Shown one piece after another: positions 25,396 to 37,651 of a stretch of 64,000 nucleotides of DNA. Below the pieces are notes generated by a model that was not told the DNA's origin, ran no database searches, and worked only from the letters and a program-made list of their open reading frames with translations. Positions within the stretch are counted from its first letter, which is position 1; every line of letters starts with the position of its first letter. A program made the position numbers and the translations under genes. The DNA comes from Aschersonia sp. MBC 622 (lineage: Eukaryota > Ascomycota > Sordariomycetes > Hypocreales > Clavicipitaceae): the NCBI GenBank assembly GCA_030782805.1, contig JARJPL010000329.1:62001-126000 (forward strand). Direction: 5' to 3'.

Positions 25396-26364
25396 GCAGT
25401 CGTATTTGTTCCCAGCAGGCTTTGTTTCAGGACGTCTTTTATCGCACAGCTTTGTTAATGGTCAGACCATGATGCCTCAGCGCATGCTTTTGGAGTCGAA
25501 TTTTAATTTTACGGGATCATGAGTATGTTTAGTTGCCTTGTTTCCGTACTTATCTTAGATGTTGAACTACTTAGCCCGGTACGGTGAGCCAATATCTGTT
25601 TCATTTTGTTTGTTACCGTCATACATGTGCACGTAATAGAACAGAGAACAAGCTAAATACACCGTGTGATACGAGTATTTACGCCGAGCGGAGCATGCAT
25701 GTGACCAAGTCTCGTTCCCAATGGACTATTGGGACACAGCGTTATGTCGTGCTCCTGTCAAACATGAGAGTATTGGCTAGCACTCACGGGGCGCTCGAAT
25801 CAATGAAACAATAGATTCGAGGCCGTACAATTCTAAACAGATGCAGCCATCGTCCGCCGTCGGAGCGCTGTGGAGCGATATCGATGACACTTGCGCAAGC
25901 AAAGTGCTGTCAGTCAGAGCCAAGAGAACAAGAATAGGTACTAAGTAATTGACCAACATTCAGTCACAAAAATACTATCAAATCAACCGTCCTCTCACTG
26001 TCGAACCTCTTTAGAATTGCTTTGCACTCTCGCAGAGCTGTAAGAGGGTTGCACGTGACTGGTGTGACTTGCGCGGAAGCCAATCCGCAGCCATCCACTA
26101 TGGGCCCACTTTTGGTCTGTACCGCGTCAAACTCCTCTAGATGCGTCTGCAGGCTAACTATCGTTTTGCTTGTGCCCAATTTTCAGCAAATTGTGTACTG
26201 TATCACCGACCTCATGTGTCTATAAAAGAGGGCTGTTTCCCCATCGACGTGGCTTCTTTGCCTCGGGCGTATCATTTTACAGAATTTCTTTGCCTCTTTA
26301 CTACCATTTCGATCACCGGCGCAAATTACAAGCTATCTTTTCTCCCACTTCGGTTGATCGCAAC
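25396..26364. other. Intergenic, 3' of Rab5 and promoter of RING gene
   Basis: Contains the Rab5 3' end and, near its right end, a TATA-like word (26221) of the RING-domain gene. Short frames here show no recognisable protein. Confidence 0.5.
26221..26228 (+). promoter_or_regulatory. TATA-like box of the RING gene
   Basis: TATAAAAG, 137 bases before the ATG at 26365. The sequence between is T-rich, as in fungal promoters. Position-based inference. Confidence 0.5.
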
Positions 26365-29015
26365 ATGGCATCCTCCATCACAGAGGCGCAGGCTGCGCTT
26401 ATCAAGTAGGCTTTCCGACGCGATTTGTTTGATTCACTATCACTAACTCGCGACAGCTCTTTGACTCCTGACGACATCCCTCACAAACTGCGATGTGCAA
26501 ATTGCAGCAAGCTTGCTGTCAACGCATTCCGTTTGCCCTGCTGTGAACAAGCAATCTGTGAATCATGTGAGTAGCTAAACTGCAGTCTGGGCAGAAAACA
26601 CAATACTGATTCCTCAGGTCACTCGAGTCTCTCCTCGTCCTGTCCAGTTTGCGAACACTCGCCGCTCTCTGCCGATGATTGCACACCCAACAAATCGCTG
26701 CGTACGACGATCCGGGTCTTTCTTCGCACCGCAGAGAAGAAAAGAGAAGTAAACAAGGTCAAGGACATTCCAGAGCCGGCTTCCCAAACTCTAGTTGAAG
26801 CTGCTCCGGTGCACAGTTCCGACGAAGGCCAAGTAGTAGGCGCCGACAGAGCGTCTGTTAACGGAGCGCGAGATTCGACTGCTGCCGCCGGTAACCCCTC
26901 AACAGTATCCGTCCCTGATGTGGCACAGGCTGAAACAGAGGTAAGCTTGATGCATCATGGTTTTATGCCGGCTTTTTATGCTAACGAGCACAGCATACTT
27001 CACAGCAGCACGAAGCCTCTGACGCTCAACGAGAGGTAGCCGACGTGGGCAACAACGTCGACGAGGAGCATGATGACGATGCGGACGATTCGGACGACGA
27101 CGTCGTCATCACCACGAAGCGGCCAGAGCAACATCCTCAAGATGATGAAGAGGTAGAAGAGGTCGAGGGAGACGGCCAGGGCGAAGTTGGAAACGGGGAT
27201 GGACAGATGCCACTCGGAAACGGTTTCGCAAATCAACTGTTTCCTGGGGGTGGCGACTTTAACCAAATGCAGATGATGATGGCCATGCAGAGCAACATGG
27301 GCTTTCCGATGATGGGTATGTGGAGTCAACCAATGACTAGAGGTCCGGTGCTAACACCACGTCTAGGAGGCATGCCGGGCATGAACATGGACCCTATGAT
27401 GCAAAACATGTTTATGAATGGAGGCTTTCAAGGCATGGGCATGAACGGCATGGGAAATTATGGAGGCGGCTACGATAATAACTGGAACGGTTCTCAGTCA
27501 TGGAATTTCGACCAGAATAATTTCAATCAAAATGGCGCTGGTATGAACACTGGTGATTTTGGAAACTTTAATTCTGGCTTCCAGACAGGCTACAATCAAG
27601 GTAATTATGGCCAATATAATAACTATCGCCAGCACAATTATCGTGGCCGTGGTCGTGGCCGCGGATACTATGGGGGATACGGTCGTGGCAGTTTCCAGCA
27701 AGGTGCCAATTATCACGGTCAAGGTCAAATGCAGCAAGGCCAGATTGACGGTACTGCCCAGTCACTTTCACAGGCGAGCTACCAAGGTGACGCCCACAGT
27801 GTGAACCAAGACAAGGAAGGTAGTCAGCCTGCCGATGTGCCTGTAAATGCTCCGACAGGCCCAAAAGCTATGCGCCAAGGTCTTCCAAATACCAGTCTGC
27901 ATCACCTGCGTGCAAGGGGCTACCAGGTCGGCGACGGTGCTGCGGAGGGCTCTGCTGATGGCCAGAGTAGATCTCAGTGTGATGACGCTGAGCGTGACAT
28001 CGAGGGCGCTGACCGCAGATCGGCACAAGGCAACCCCGATCGCGACAACTCATATGCACAGTCTCGCGCGACTAGTAGAGGGCATAGTCGCAGTCGCAGT
28101 CGCAGTCGCAGTCGGGGAGACGAAAGCTCCCGTCGGCGCACACGAGAACGCTCGCAGACGGCCGACGGCGACCGCCACGACGATGACTCGCACAGCCGAA
28201 GTAGAAAGCACAGGAGCCGCAAGCACTCTTCCCGGCATGGCGACGAGGAGGTGCAACACGAAAAGGGTACCGCCGGCGGCGGTGAGCGATCAAGGTCGGC
28301 CTCCCCCGAAGATGGAGCTAAGAAGACGAGCCGCCACAGCCGCCGCGAGAGAGACTCGGATCGCCACCGCGACAAGGACAGGCATCGCGGCGATGAAAAG
28401 TCAAGCAGCCACCGATCGCACAGGGACCGGGACCGGGACCGGGACCGTGATCACGACCACTCGCGGCGCAGGGACAAGGATAAGGACCGTGATCGCGACC
28501 GCGACCGTGACCGTGATCGCGACCGTCGTGACCGACACCGGGATCGGGATCGCGACAGGGACCGCGACAGGGACCGTGACAAGGACCGTGATAAGGATCG
28601 TCGCGAGCGCAAAGACCGCAACAGAGACCGCGACCGTGACCGAGAGAGCAGACACGATAGGAAGCACTCGGCGGATGGCATCCCCACGCCTGCGGAGGCA
28701 AGTCACAATGGCGGCGGGGGCGGGGGCGGCAGCACAGCAAAAGACCCGCACACGCTAGAGCGCGAGGCGCGTAACCGCGAGCGTCTGCTCAAAGAGGCGC
28801 AGCGCATGGCCAGCGTGGTTACTGGTGGTGGTGGCGGGGGCGGCACGAAACGAAGCCGTGGCGGGGCCGGCGGCGGCGAGGACGGCACCGATAGCGTCGG
28901 AAGTCGCAAGGGTCGGCGTACGACGGACGGCAGCCGTCGCAGCGACGCGGCGCCCGCGGTGGACCGCGACGGCGACGGAGACGACGACCGCGCGAGCAGT
29001 CGGCGATACGACTAG
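26365..29015 (+). CDS. RING-finger protein with RS/RD-repeat tail
   Basis: Four exons (26365-26405, 26457-26566, 26618-26940, 26994-29015) join in phase to give 831 residues. Residues 27-62 form a compact C4C4-like RING: C27, C30, C42, C43, C48, C51, C59 and C62, the pattern of RBBP6/Mpe1 and CNOT4 ubiquitin ligases. The middle is Met-, Asn- and Gly-rich (about 240-420) with an RGRGRGYYGGYGRG box typical of RNA-binding proteins. The C-terminal 330 residues hold long Arg-Ser and Arg-Asp dipeptide runs. I see no DWNN ubiquitin-like domain or zinc knuckle, so it is not a complete Mpe1. A link to nuclear RNA processing and ubiquitination is inferred from composition and RING type only. It converges with PIK1. 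Confidence 0.8.
28081..28650 (+). repeat. Arg-Ser / Arg-Asp coding repeats
   Basis: Imperfect six-base repeats (CGCAGT-like, then CGGGAC/CGCGAC-like) within the last exon of the RING gene encode RS and RD dipeptide arrays. Codon choice varies between units, so the repeat is under protein-level selection or is old. The antisense frames read as Gly/Pro or Arg/Ser repeats and are shadows. Confidence 0.85.
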
Positions 29016-29851
29016 CAGTCGCTGTTGCTGGGCCGCGGGGGGCGTTGGCTGCGGAGGGTGAGTCGGTGAATCGAGAGTGGGAGCTGGCCGCGCTGTTTAT
29101 TCGCTTGAAATACCGACATTTGGGGTTTTTTTTTTTTTTGTATTATTGTATACATACATGGACGGCGGTCGAGGGCCGAGAATGGGGAAAGCACGGCATC
29201 AGAAGCTTATTGCTTCAGGCGGGCAGTGGATGGACATGCCGAAAAAGGCGCATGTAAAGTAGAGTAAAACAACATTGTGACTCATCCTAATGGGGGAAGG
29301 ACGGGGGCAGGGAAAAGTATTGGCGGCTGCAAACACCAAAATATATCATGTTCATTCTTTTCACGTCGTCAAGGTAGTTGTGCATTGTCAACGAGGCGAG
29401 ACTCGAGATGTCATCCTATGGTAAATTCGCGCATCTCTCCTGAAGAATGGGTGAATAATGAGAATCATGCTGCACGTCTACTACTTCATCGTCTCCCAGT
29501 CTGTGGTTTATATTCTTCCCGGCCTTCTATGCTGTCCAAGCCTTCTAACCTGTCCATAACTGTCGTATTCTGCCCCTTCCCAGCACCATGTTTAGGCAAA
29601 CCATTTGTGGGTTCGCGGCATCCGAGCTTGTTACGTTTCCTTCATGGCGGCAATGAATCATGCCGCTTTTCCCACCAACATCCCAACGAGATTTCTTTTC
29701 CTGTTACCCAAAATGAGAGAGGACATGGTATGAAAAAAAAAAGAAGAAGAAGAAGAAGAAGAAGAAGAAGAAGAAGAAGAAAGGAACATAAGAGGAAGTA
29801 GAAGAGGACAATTACGCAACAGACGGTTCATGTCTTGCCATGCCATGCTTC
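29016..29851. repeat. Convergent intergenic with GAA microsatellite
   Basis: Between the RING gene and PIK1 3' ends. A purine run from about 29731 to 29800 is mostly AAG/GAA triplets. The rest holds the two 3' untranslated regions. No gene was seen. Confidence 0.7.
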
Positions 29852-32800
29852 TTAGTATATGCCCTGTGTTCGGTATTGAAAAGTATCGTAGCTGCGCTCC
29901 CGTCAGTATGCAACGGCTTTCGGTCAATAAGCAAGGGTGGGGGGTGTCACGCACAGTCGTGTATAATAGCTTCCAAAAGACTTTGCAATCAGATCCGTCT
30001 CGACAAACTGCTCTGCTTCGTCGGCGCTCAGATGCAGCTGGAAGCGCTGCCTCAGGGCGCTCGTCGCCGTGGCCACGCCGACGGAGAAGCAGGGCATCTT
30101 GGATTCGCGGCCCATCATGGCAACTAGGTCGATGATGTAGTCTGCGGAGCGACGCAGCGCTGTAATTGTCACCAAATTAGCTTCGTTTACTCTTCTTCAT
30201 CATGGTACCCGCAAGAGGTCGCGGGGGGCTCTGCCGTACCTTGGAAAGCCTGCTTGCAGAGCTTCTTATAGTCTTCGTAGTCGGGAGAGCCGAGGCCGCC
30301 GAGCACGTCGACGTACTCATGGGTGAGCTTGAAGGGGGCCGCCTCGAAGCCGACAGAACCAGGCGAGTTGGAGAGCATGAAGCCGAAATCAATATGAATA
30401 ATGTGGCCCTCGCTGTCGATCAAGACGTTGCCGTTGTGGCGGTCCTTGAGCTGGAGCACGTACGAGATGACGCTGTAGGCGGCGAGCGAGCGCTTGAAGG
30501 CGTCGACGCCCGCGCGGTGCGGCCGGCTGCCAGGCTCGCCAAACGCCTTGAGGAAGTGATCCTTGAGCGTCGCGATGCGGTGCCGCGGGTTCTTGCCCGC
30601 CTCAATCGACGCCATCGTCAGGCTTCGCTTGAGCGAGTGCAGCGACACGCCGTTGGTAATCGTCTCGATCAGGCCCGACGACTCGCCCGTCACCAGGATG
30701 CGCATCAGCTTGACCCAAACGTCCACGCCGGCGTCGACCCAGATCTTGTGGCACACGTGGATGAGCTGACACGCAAACGCTTCTTGCCGCAGGTCTGCAC
30801 CTGTCTTGACAATGACACTGACAAGGTCCCAGTTCTTCATCCACCCGTACGGCGACGACTTGCGGATGCGTTCCTTCTTGGCCTCCCACGCCTCGCCAAA
30901 CACGGCCGCGCTGGGGTCGTCGCGGTCGCCGCGCCGCTGCACCCCGCCCGTCTTGAAGTCGTTCTCCATGCGCTCGCGACCCGCGCTGGCATTGAGGTTC
31001 GTGTCTACGGGTGCGTCTTCATCCAGGTCCGGGTTGCCGGCGGCCGCAGACGCCGCGGCTGCTGCTGCTGTGCTGGCCTTGGCCATGATGGTGTCAAAAG
31101 TTGGGCCTTGCTCGTCTGCATCAAAACTGCGCTCCTCCAGGGTCTGCATGGAGGCGATAATCTTGGCGCGGATGGCGGCGACCTCTTGCTTGGGTCGCTT
31201 TCCGCTGGTGGCGTCCAGCTGGGCCAGCATCTGCGACGCTGTGCGCATGTGCGTGGCGAGAGCGGAAAAGTCTGGCTGGTCGGTGGACGCATTTCGGTTC
31301 ATCTGCAGCGTCATCTTGCGACGCGAGCCGGGGCTACTGGATCGCGATCTTGATGCGCCCGAAGTTCGTGGGGTAGCGGCGTCAAGGGTGGTGGAAGACG
31401 TTGTTGCTCCGCTAGACAGCCGCTGGGTGCCATACGGTAGCGTCTGCTTGAGTGCCGCACGCGGCTGGCCTTCTTCATCCAGCGACTTGATTAGATTGGA
31501 GCTGCTGAGGTCGCCCGAGGTCGGTTCAAAAACACTATCTACAGCGGTCTCGGGCGGCGATGTCGCCTGTGCTGATTTTGGAAGCTCGGACGACAGGTCA
31601 AATAGACGCTTCGAATTCCCGCGGACACCAATCAGTTCCGGCAAGAGCCGCTGGTTGTCTGGCGTCTCCGGATCGAACGTAAAGTCTTCTCTGAGCACCT
31701 CAACCATGAGTAGATATGGTACCTTTTCGGCACTATTCAAGACAGTTGCTTCGGCTGGGTTCAGGCGAACAATGCGATGATGTCGGCTCTTCCCTGGAGC
31801 GCCGTTTAGCAAAGTGGGCGGGCATATAACAGGAACGTCAATTTCGGCAGGTAAGTCTCGCGCAATAAGGGCCAGCTCTGCGCGGAGAGCGCTCATGCGA
31901 GCTTGCTTAGGTACTATAACGAGACGGTTGGAAATGCCCTCGAGCGCCTGTAGGAATTGTGTCTGGGATCTAAAGTAGTGCTGCCTTAGCAGCCGCGTCT
32001 TTTGTATCGAGGACAGGTTACCTGTGGTTTTGGAATTCTTTGTGTGGTGCGAGTGTCTGCGGAGGATGCTATCGGAGTGGGTGCGCGGTGCGAGGCCAGC
32101 GGTCAATGGGGGCGTCTCGGGCCTCGTCGTCTGTGGCGGCGAAGGCAAGGGAAGCGATGCCGAGCTCGACATGGCCTCGGTCTGGGCCATGTTCAACGCA
32201 GGCGGTCTCTTCATCTCCTTTTGTAATTTCGATTTAGGGGATGCTGTGGTCGCCTGGATAATTGCTTTTGCTGCGACAGTTCGACCAGGCGAGGAGATTC
32301 TCGCGCTGGGCACGCGGCTATCCTTGCTGCGTTTTGGTCTCGCATTGAGGGCGGTGACGGTCTGCGGTTTGCCCGGCTTGCCATCGTCGGTTGTTTCACT
32401 GACCGCAGCGTTGGTTATGGGCTGTGGCTTGCGAGCCTGTGCGACAGCAAGCGGACCGGCCCATTTTGGAATCATGGGCAGGGCGACGCTAGCGAGGACG
32501 AAGCTGGAAAGTACAGTGACGGGGAGGACATTTTCCTTGATCTTCTCGTGTCGACCGACGTCATTGAGGCCAAAGACAATGTGCTGCACCTTGTTATAGA
32601 CTCGACGACACGTTTGGAAGGCGGTGGACTGCGGATTCGAGGATAGATCGTGAAGATAGGTTTGGAAGAGCCAAAAGGTCTGAAAGCAGATTAGCCACGT
32701 TGGCCGCAAAGACGGGACAGCAATGTGGCACGGCATACCAGCAGAGCCGCGGTAACGGATTCCTCGCAGAGATCGAGAAGAAACTCCTCGAGCGCCATGG

Positions 32801-33122
32801 ACTCATTATCCACGCTAATGATGAGGTGGCATAGCTGCGGAAGGAAGAACTCAATGTCTTCGTACGGGAACTGGCGCAGCTTATTGCAGAGCACGTAGTG
32901 AATGCCTATATGGTCTGCGTAGCGCCTGTCGGGTGTGAGCAGTCAAGGAATCCTCAATGTCAGTCAAACACAAGTCCAGCGAGTCGAGGCCAAGGGGGGA
33001 TGCGCGCTCCCCGTGGGCGGCAGCGGTAGTGTGGATGCTTACGAGAGGTAGGAGACGGGAAGAAAAGGGTTGGAGTTGAAGACATCAGAGTCAAAGAACC
33101 GCTGCAGAAGCTCCCACGACAT
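29852..33122 (-). CDS. Phosphatidylinositol 4-kinase PIK1
   Basis: Makes PI4P from phosphatidylinositol at the Golgi and in the nucleus; essential in yeast. Five exons (33122-33043, 32925-32739, 32679-30240, 30159-29955, 29891-29852) encode 983 residues; yeast Pik1 has 1066. The N-terminal lipid kinase unique domain runs MSWELLQRFF through RYADHIGIHYVLCNKL and EESVTAALLTFWLFQTYL. A disordered Ser/Thr/Pro-rich middle follows. The kinase domain has KTGADLRQE (ATP-site lysine region), catalytic DRHNGN near residue 834, and the activation loop HIDFGFMLSNSPGSVG. The last exon is only 40 bases and restores the conserved end RLYDTFQYRTQGIY; without it the frame would read into unrelated sequence. 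Introns are 117, 59, 80 and 63 bases. Confidence 0.95.
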
Positions 33123-34444
33123 CGGGCCGTTATGGTCAAGGGAAATGCGGCGAGAAGACGGCGGCGGCGGCGGCGGCGGGGAGCGGGCGGGCGAACGGGG
33201 ATGGACGTCGGGGATCGGATTGGGGCTGCCGCATTTAATATACGCGAGATGGAGGGCTTCTCTCGTCGCAGCAGTAATGGTGGTGCCGAGTGCGCAAATC
33301 GTCAGAGAGGTTTTGGATGAAGTTGGCGGCGAATGGGCGTGATTGGTGTGGTTTGGAAGTGGCTAGACTTCCCAGACTAAATCGACGCGGGTTTGCATTT
33401 CGTTGGAGAGGGGCGACGATGGAGACGACGGCTTGTCGGCTTGTCACAGAGTTATGAGTGGTATGAATTGACACTTTTCCTATTCTTCGGTTACACGTTG
33501 ATTTCCATGATTTAATTGTTTATATTCCGGACGTGAATTTGCCCCTTGCAGAGTTCAAGGAGGAAAAAACCAGGAAGGCGGAATGATGTGCGCAGCGAAG
33601 CTTCAGCAATACATGCATGGGCGGAATTGAGGGGGGAACGGCGGCAGCGGGGGAAGCCGTACGAATTGTAGATGATGACCTGTCCACAGCTGTCCACGAC
33701 CACTGAGCTCCTCATCCTGCTCCTTTACGTTTTCCCACGGGTGATGGAAATCCCCTTTTGCCCTATTATTACCGCGTACCTCTTTGGCAGGGTTCCCTCT
33801 TATACTGACCCGCTGCGTGGGCCACGCTACGTATTTGGCGACGCCCACCCGCAAATTCTGTGTGTCCAGCCGTATTATGACGACGATTTCTCAGTGCTCT
33901 GTGATTTTTCCGTCGTGTTTGTCTTCTACCCAGATTTGTGCGCGTCACCTCAAGCGTTCTCAATATCATAGTGTTTCTATCTATGTCCGTGCTTCGCAGA
34001 CCTGCAACTTGCCCGCATCAGCATGCCCGCGACTGCGAGGTACCGCGCAAGAAGCATACCTCACCGACTGCATCCAAGACATGTGCTCCAAGCAGTACGA
34101 CTCAGGCGCAGCCGCACACCCATGCACGAATTTCCTTGTACCACCGGTTGAACACAGGAGAATCAAAAAGAGTGAACGAGTGCATGAGTGCATGGATTTG
34201 AATTAATAAGTAACCATAACACTCGGCAATTCGCCTCGTCGCGCGAGAGAAATGCTTTCACCAGGCATGACGCCGCTTTCTAAACCTACTTTAGTACCTT
34301 GAACCCATGCAACGCCGTATAATATGTTGACCAGTAGAAAACGCCTGCCATCTTTTTTCGTAGCTTCGTTTCGTCGAGCTCGCCTTTCATGGCCAAAATA
34401 GAGGGATTGAAGAGAGAGAAAAGCAAGACAATGACATGGACCAG
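33123..34444. other. Intergenic, PIK1 promoter side
   Basis: Upstream of PIK1 and downstream of NC2-alpha. The first 120 bases contain a GGC-rich stretch (about 33160-33185). No supported gene; frames are short and lack domains. Confidence 0.45.
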
Positions 34445-35266
34445 CTAACATGTCTTCTTCTTTCGACCGGCGCCTCGCTCGCCTCGTCTCTTTTTAGGCT
34501 GCTCGTCTTCGGTATCGCTTTCCACCTTTGTTTTGGCCTCCTTCTTGGGGCCTTCCTTTTCGTGTTCAACCCGGCTCACAATGTCGCGCAGGAAATCCCA
34601 CTGCTCGTCTGACTCGACCACTTGCTTGAGCATGGCCGCGGTGACGCGCTTTGACCCCTTGTCCTTGGCCACTTCGGCGCTCTTGGACACGAGTTGGATC
34701 ATGAAGAGCTCTAGCGCCTTGCCAACCGCGATAGGCGTCTGTTGGGCGACCTTCCCAACTTCTTCGTCGGCCTGCATAATCCGTTTAATTCGGGCTGTCG
34801 GAAACTTTGTCCTGACCATGGACGAATCAATAATGGGAGGTGCGGGCGGTAAAGGCTCCTTGGCAGCTTTGCGAGGCATCTTTGCGGCTGGTTCGGGATC
34901 GGGTGAATGCCGGAGAGTCGGAGGGTACGGGTCGGCAGTAGCTGTCGACACGGGAAGCTGACTTGGGCCTTGTAAGGGATACTCGTGACCGTAGGATGGC
35001 TGACCAGCAGATAGTTGCGAAAACGACTTATGGTGCGGCAGGCCTGGTGGTTGGTACGAGTTGCTGTCAAAGCCGTAAGCTGGGCTAAAGCTGGTCGAGG
35101 TGGGAGGGATGTATGACGAGGTGTAGCCAAAGGAGGGAGGCTGGAAATGCTGGTCGTGACTTGAGGGTCCAAGGTCGAGAGGTGGCGCTTGGTCGGTGGA
35201 ACCAGAAGTGAAGAAAGCAGAAAAGTCGGGGGACTTGGGAGCGTAAGAAGTGTCGTCGGCGGACAT
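34445..35266 (-). CDS. Negative cofactor 2 alpha subunit (Bur6/DRAP1)
   Basis: Histone-fold subunit of NC2, which with NC2-beta binds TBP on promoters and regulates RNA polymerase II initiation. The protein has 273 residues starting MSADDTSYAPKSPDF at 35266; the frame is open further upstream but that part reads from a CT-rich leader. The N-terminal 140 residues are Pro-, Ser- and Tyr-rich and disordered. The histone fold is at about 150-235 (TKFPTARIKRIMQADEEVGK, then AVGKALELFMIQLV, then VTAAMLKQVVESDEQWDFL). The tail is acidic then Lys/Arg-rich (KKRRGERGAGRKKK), a probable nuclear localisation signal. Single exon. Fungal homologues have the same long N-terminal extension relative to yeast Bur6. 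Confidence 0.92.
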   Translation of the reverse strand: MSADDTSYAPKSPDFSAFFTSGSTDQAPPLDLGPSSHDQHFQPPSFGYTSSYIPPTSTSFSPAYGFDSNSYQPPGLPHHKSFSQLSAGQPSYGHEYPLQGPSQLPVSTATADPYPPTLRHSPDPEPAAKMPRKAAKEPLPPAPPIIDSSMVRTKFPTARIKRIMQADEEVGKVAQQTPIAVGKALELFMIQLVSKSAEVAKDKGSKRVTAAMLKQVVESDEQWDFLRDIVSRVEHEKEGPKKEAKTKVESDTEDEQPKKRRGERGAGRKKKTC

Positions 35267-37651
35267 GGTAAATAAATTTGGGCCAGTGCTGGTGGGCCTT
35301 GATGTTAGCGACAAACCAGGGCGGGCCGGGGAGGGAGGGGGCCTGCTGAGCAAGGCTGTAGCTGGCGGCTTGCTGTGACGAGGCTGTTGTAGGCCGATAA
35401 ACGTCAATGGCCGTTGAACTGTCGGACGATCAAAGCCTTTTTTGTATTTCCCTTTTTGGGGAGAAAAATGTATGTCAGTGTGGACGGTACTCCCTTCTCG
35501 TGGAGTGGGCAAGGGAGCTTCACGCTGGAGCTAGCTGCGGTGCTGCAAGGTCCAGTAGGAAGGTAGGTAGTTCAGCAGTGTGGCGCGAGGTCCTGTCGTA
35601 GACCGGAATGCGACAGCCGGAGATGTCGCAGTTGGACTATGGGGTGGGTTTTGCGTTCCAAAGCAGGTACTCGACTGGTTTGTCTCCTTTTTTGTTCCTT
35701 TTCTTTTGTTCGAGGCTTGTTATCGATCCACGGCGTGGGCAGTGGTCAAGTCAGTCAATGGCTGCGCTTTGTTTGCGTGCGCGACGGAGGCGTTGTGCTA
35801 TTTAATGCGGGCGCGATGGCGGGGCAGTCTGTTTCCGGCCGGTGCTGCCCACGGTTCAGGACAGTGACAGGGCTGCAGAGTAGAGGGCGCGTCGAGATGG
35901 CAGATGCATGGGAATACGAGGACGTACCCGTGCCAAGAATTCGATGATGGACGGACCGACGACGAGGGTGAGGGTGAGGTGGCTTGCGGCAATGGACTAT
36001 GTCGACAGACGGAGGTTTTTGGGAGGGTGTAGGGCCGTGTGCGCCTGGGGCTGGATCTGGCCCGGATGAAGGATGAGGGATACAAGATGAGTATAATTGT
36101 GGGCTTGTTATATTTCAGATGCGCGTCGGAAAATTATTGAACAAAGTGAGGGTGACAAGTGGCGAAAGTGGCAGCGTGCAGCAAGAGACTCAGTGGGTGG
36201 CGGCGCGTCAAGAGGAATCTGGTAGTTCGGGTGCCTGTTGCTGTTGGTTTGGTTGGTGTCTGTATGGGGTTTTCCAGACGAGGGACTCCGCCTGTTTATA
36301 TGCACGTCGTGGGCTGACGGGCTGGCTGATGGTGCAGCTGCAGCTGCAGCCAGCCCATTAAACCAGCGCTAGTTTTGGCCAGGCACCACCCATTTGCTAC
36401 CAAGGTGGTCTGGGTCTGGCCAAAAACTGGCCTCAACAGCCTTGTCATCGGGGTGCCGAAACAGGCTACCTTATTCATTGGTGCCTAGGTAGCGATGGGC
36501 CCTCTTTGGACTACTCTTACTGTACTCCGTACGAGTCGTACAGGACCGTAGGCGCCTGGCAATCGTCCCGAGTCACTTACGAGTCGCAACTGAGTCGCCA
36601 CATTTCCTTGCTTGTGCCTCAAATGCAGTAGTTCAGCTTGAGTGCCAGGTCGCCAGGAACTGCAACTACAGCCAAGTTGGGTATCGAGTCAATCATGACT
36701 GTAGCTCGAGGCAAGTTGGGTATCGAGTCAACCATACTTGCATGTTCATGACCTCGAGCAATCGATTTTGCGTTATTTTCAATGAGCTTGCAATAAATAA
36801 CAAGAACCAATCATCTAGTTTGGGCAGCCAGTCTGCAGCTGCACTTGGGTCAATGGCCCTGCTAGGTCATGAAAGGCCTCTTACATTAGGCTGCTCATCT
36901 GTCCATTTTATAGACACTACCAATCTATTATAGTCAACAGCCTCACTGTCTCTGGTCATTCGTAACTGCATAAATCAGGTTGGCGCCCAAAGTTCAGCGG
37001 CGAAGTGCTGACGAGTAGCGAGTACCTCATCATCCTGGCCCACAGTAAGCAAATCCAGGGTCTATCAATAAAAACCATTTTATGGTTTTTTTTTTCCTCG
37101 CATACTTAAACATTACATTCTTGCCAGTAAAGTAACGGACAATGCATGAAATGCCTCCACCAACTTGTAAGTGGATGCAAGTACGGATACTGGTACCAAG
37201 AACTTGGGTGAGTGGGTCCTCCAATATGCCGTTTCCCCACCGTGGAACAAGTTACCACTCACAATTTTTGAAAGTGGCATTCCCAACCTCCGTCCTCCAT
37301 CCTTCAACCAGCCTCTCTCGAAGCCTTGAAACTGAAGCTCCTCGCTCTGCATTCTCAACAATGCTCGGCCTCCCTCCACCTCCCTTCCGTCTGCTGCACC
37401 CGGCTCGTACGTACACTATGTTGCATATAATCATGCATCCAGCACAAACACAACACATGCAATCCAAAATGATGTCAACAATTCATGAGCTTTATAAACT
37501 TGGTGAGACGTGCGCCGCGAAGACGAAGCCGCTTCTGCGGTTTTTCCGCCGACTCTGGTTCCCGACTCGCTCACCAGGCCACGTCTGTGAATGCCTACTT
37601 GATCTAATCTGATTTTGTCCTCTCCACAAACGCTCTTCATGCCGCCCCGCC
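35267..37651. other. Intergenic, about 2.4 kb
   Basis: Leader and promoter of NC2-alpha at the left, then sequence without a supported gene. Contains a 24-base direct repeat (36673 and 36712), a copy of the GTACGGAGTA word (minus strand at 36523-36532) and a TAGGTAGG-type run near 35560. Confidence 0.45.
36673..36735. repeat. Direct repeat, 39-base spacing
   Basis: CAAGTTGGGTATCGAGTCAA occurs at 36673-36692 and again at 36712-36731; the match continues to 23 of 24 bases. It is a simple duplication, with no coding frame through it. Confidence 0.85.

Noticed and set aside
28318..28751. Antisense Cys/Gly/Pro or Val/Ala-rich long frames
   Set aside because: They are shadows of the RD/RS coding repeat on the plus strand.
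30202..31780. Long plus-strand frames of 324 and 383 residues
   Set aside because: They lie antisense to the large PIK1 exon and have no recognisable domain.
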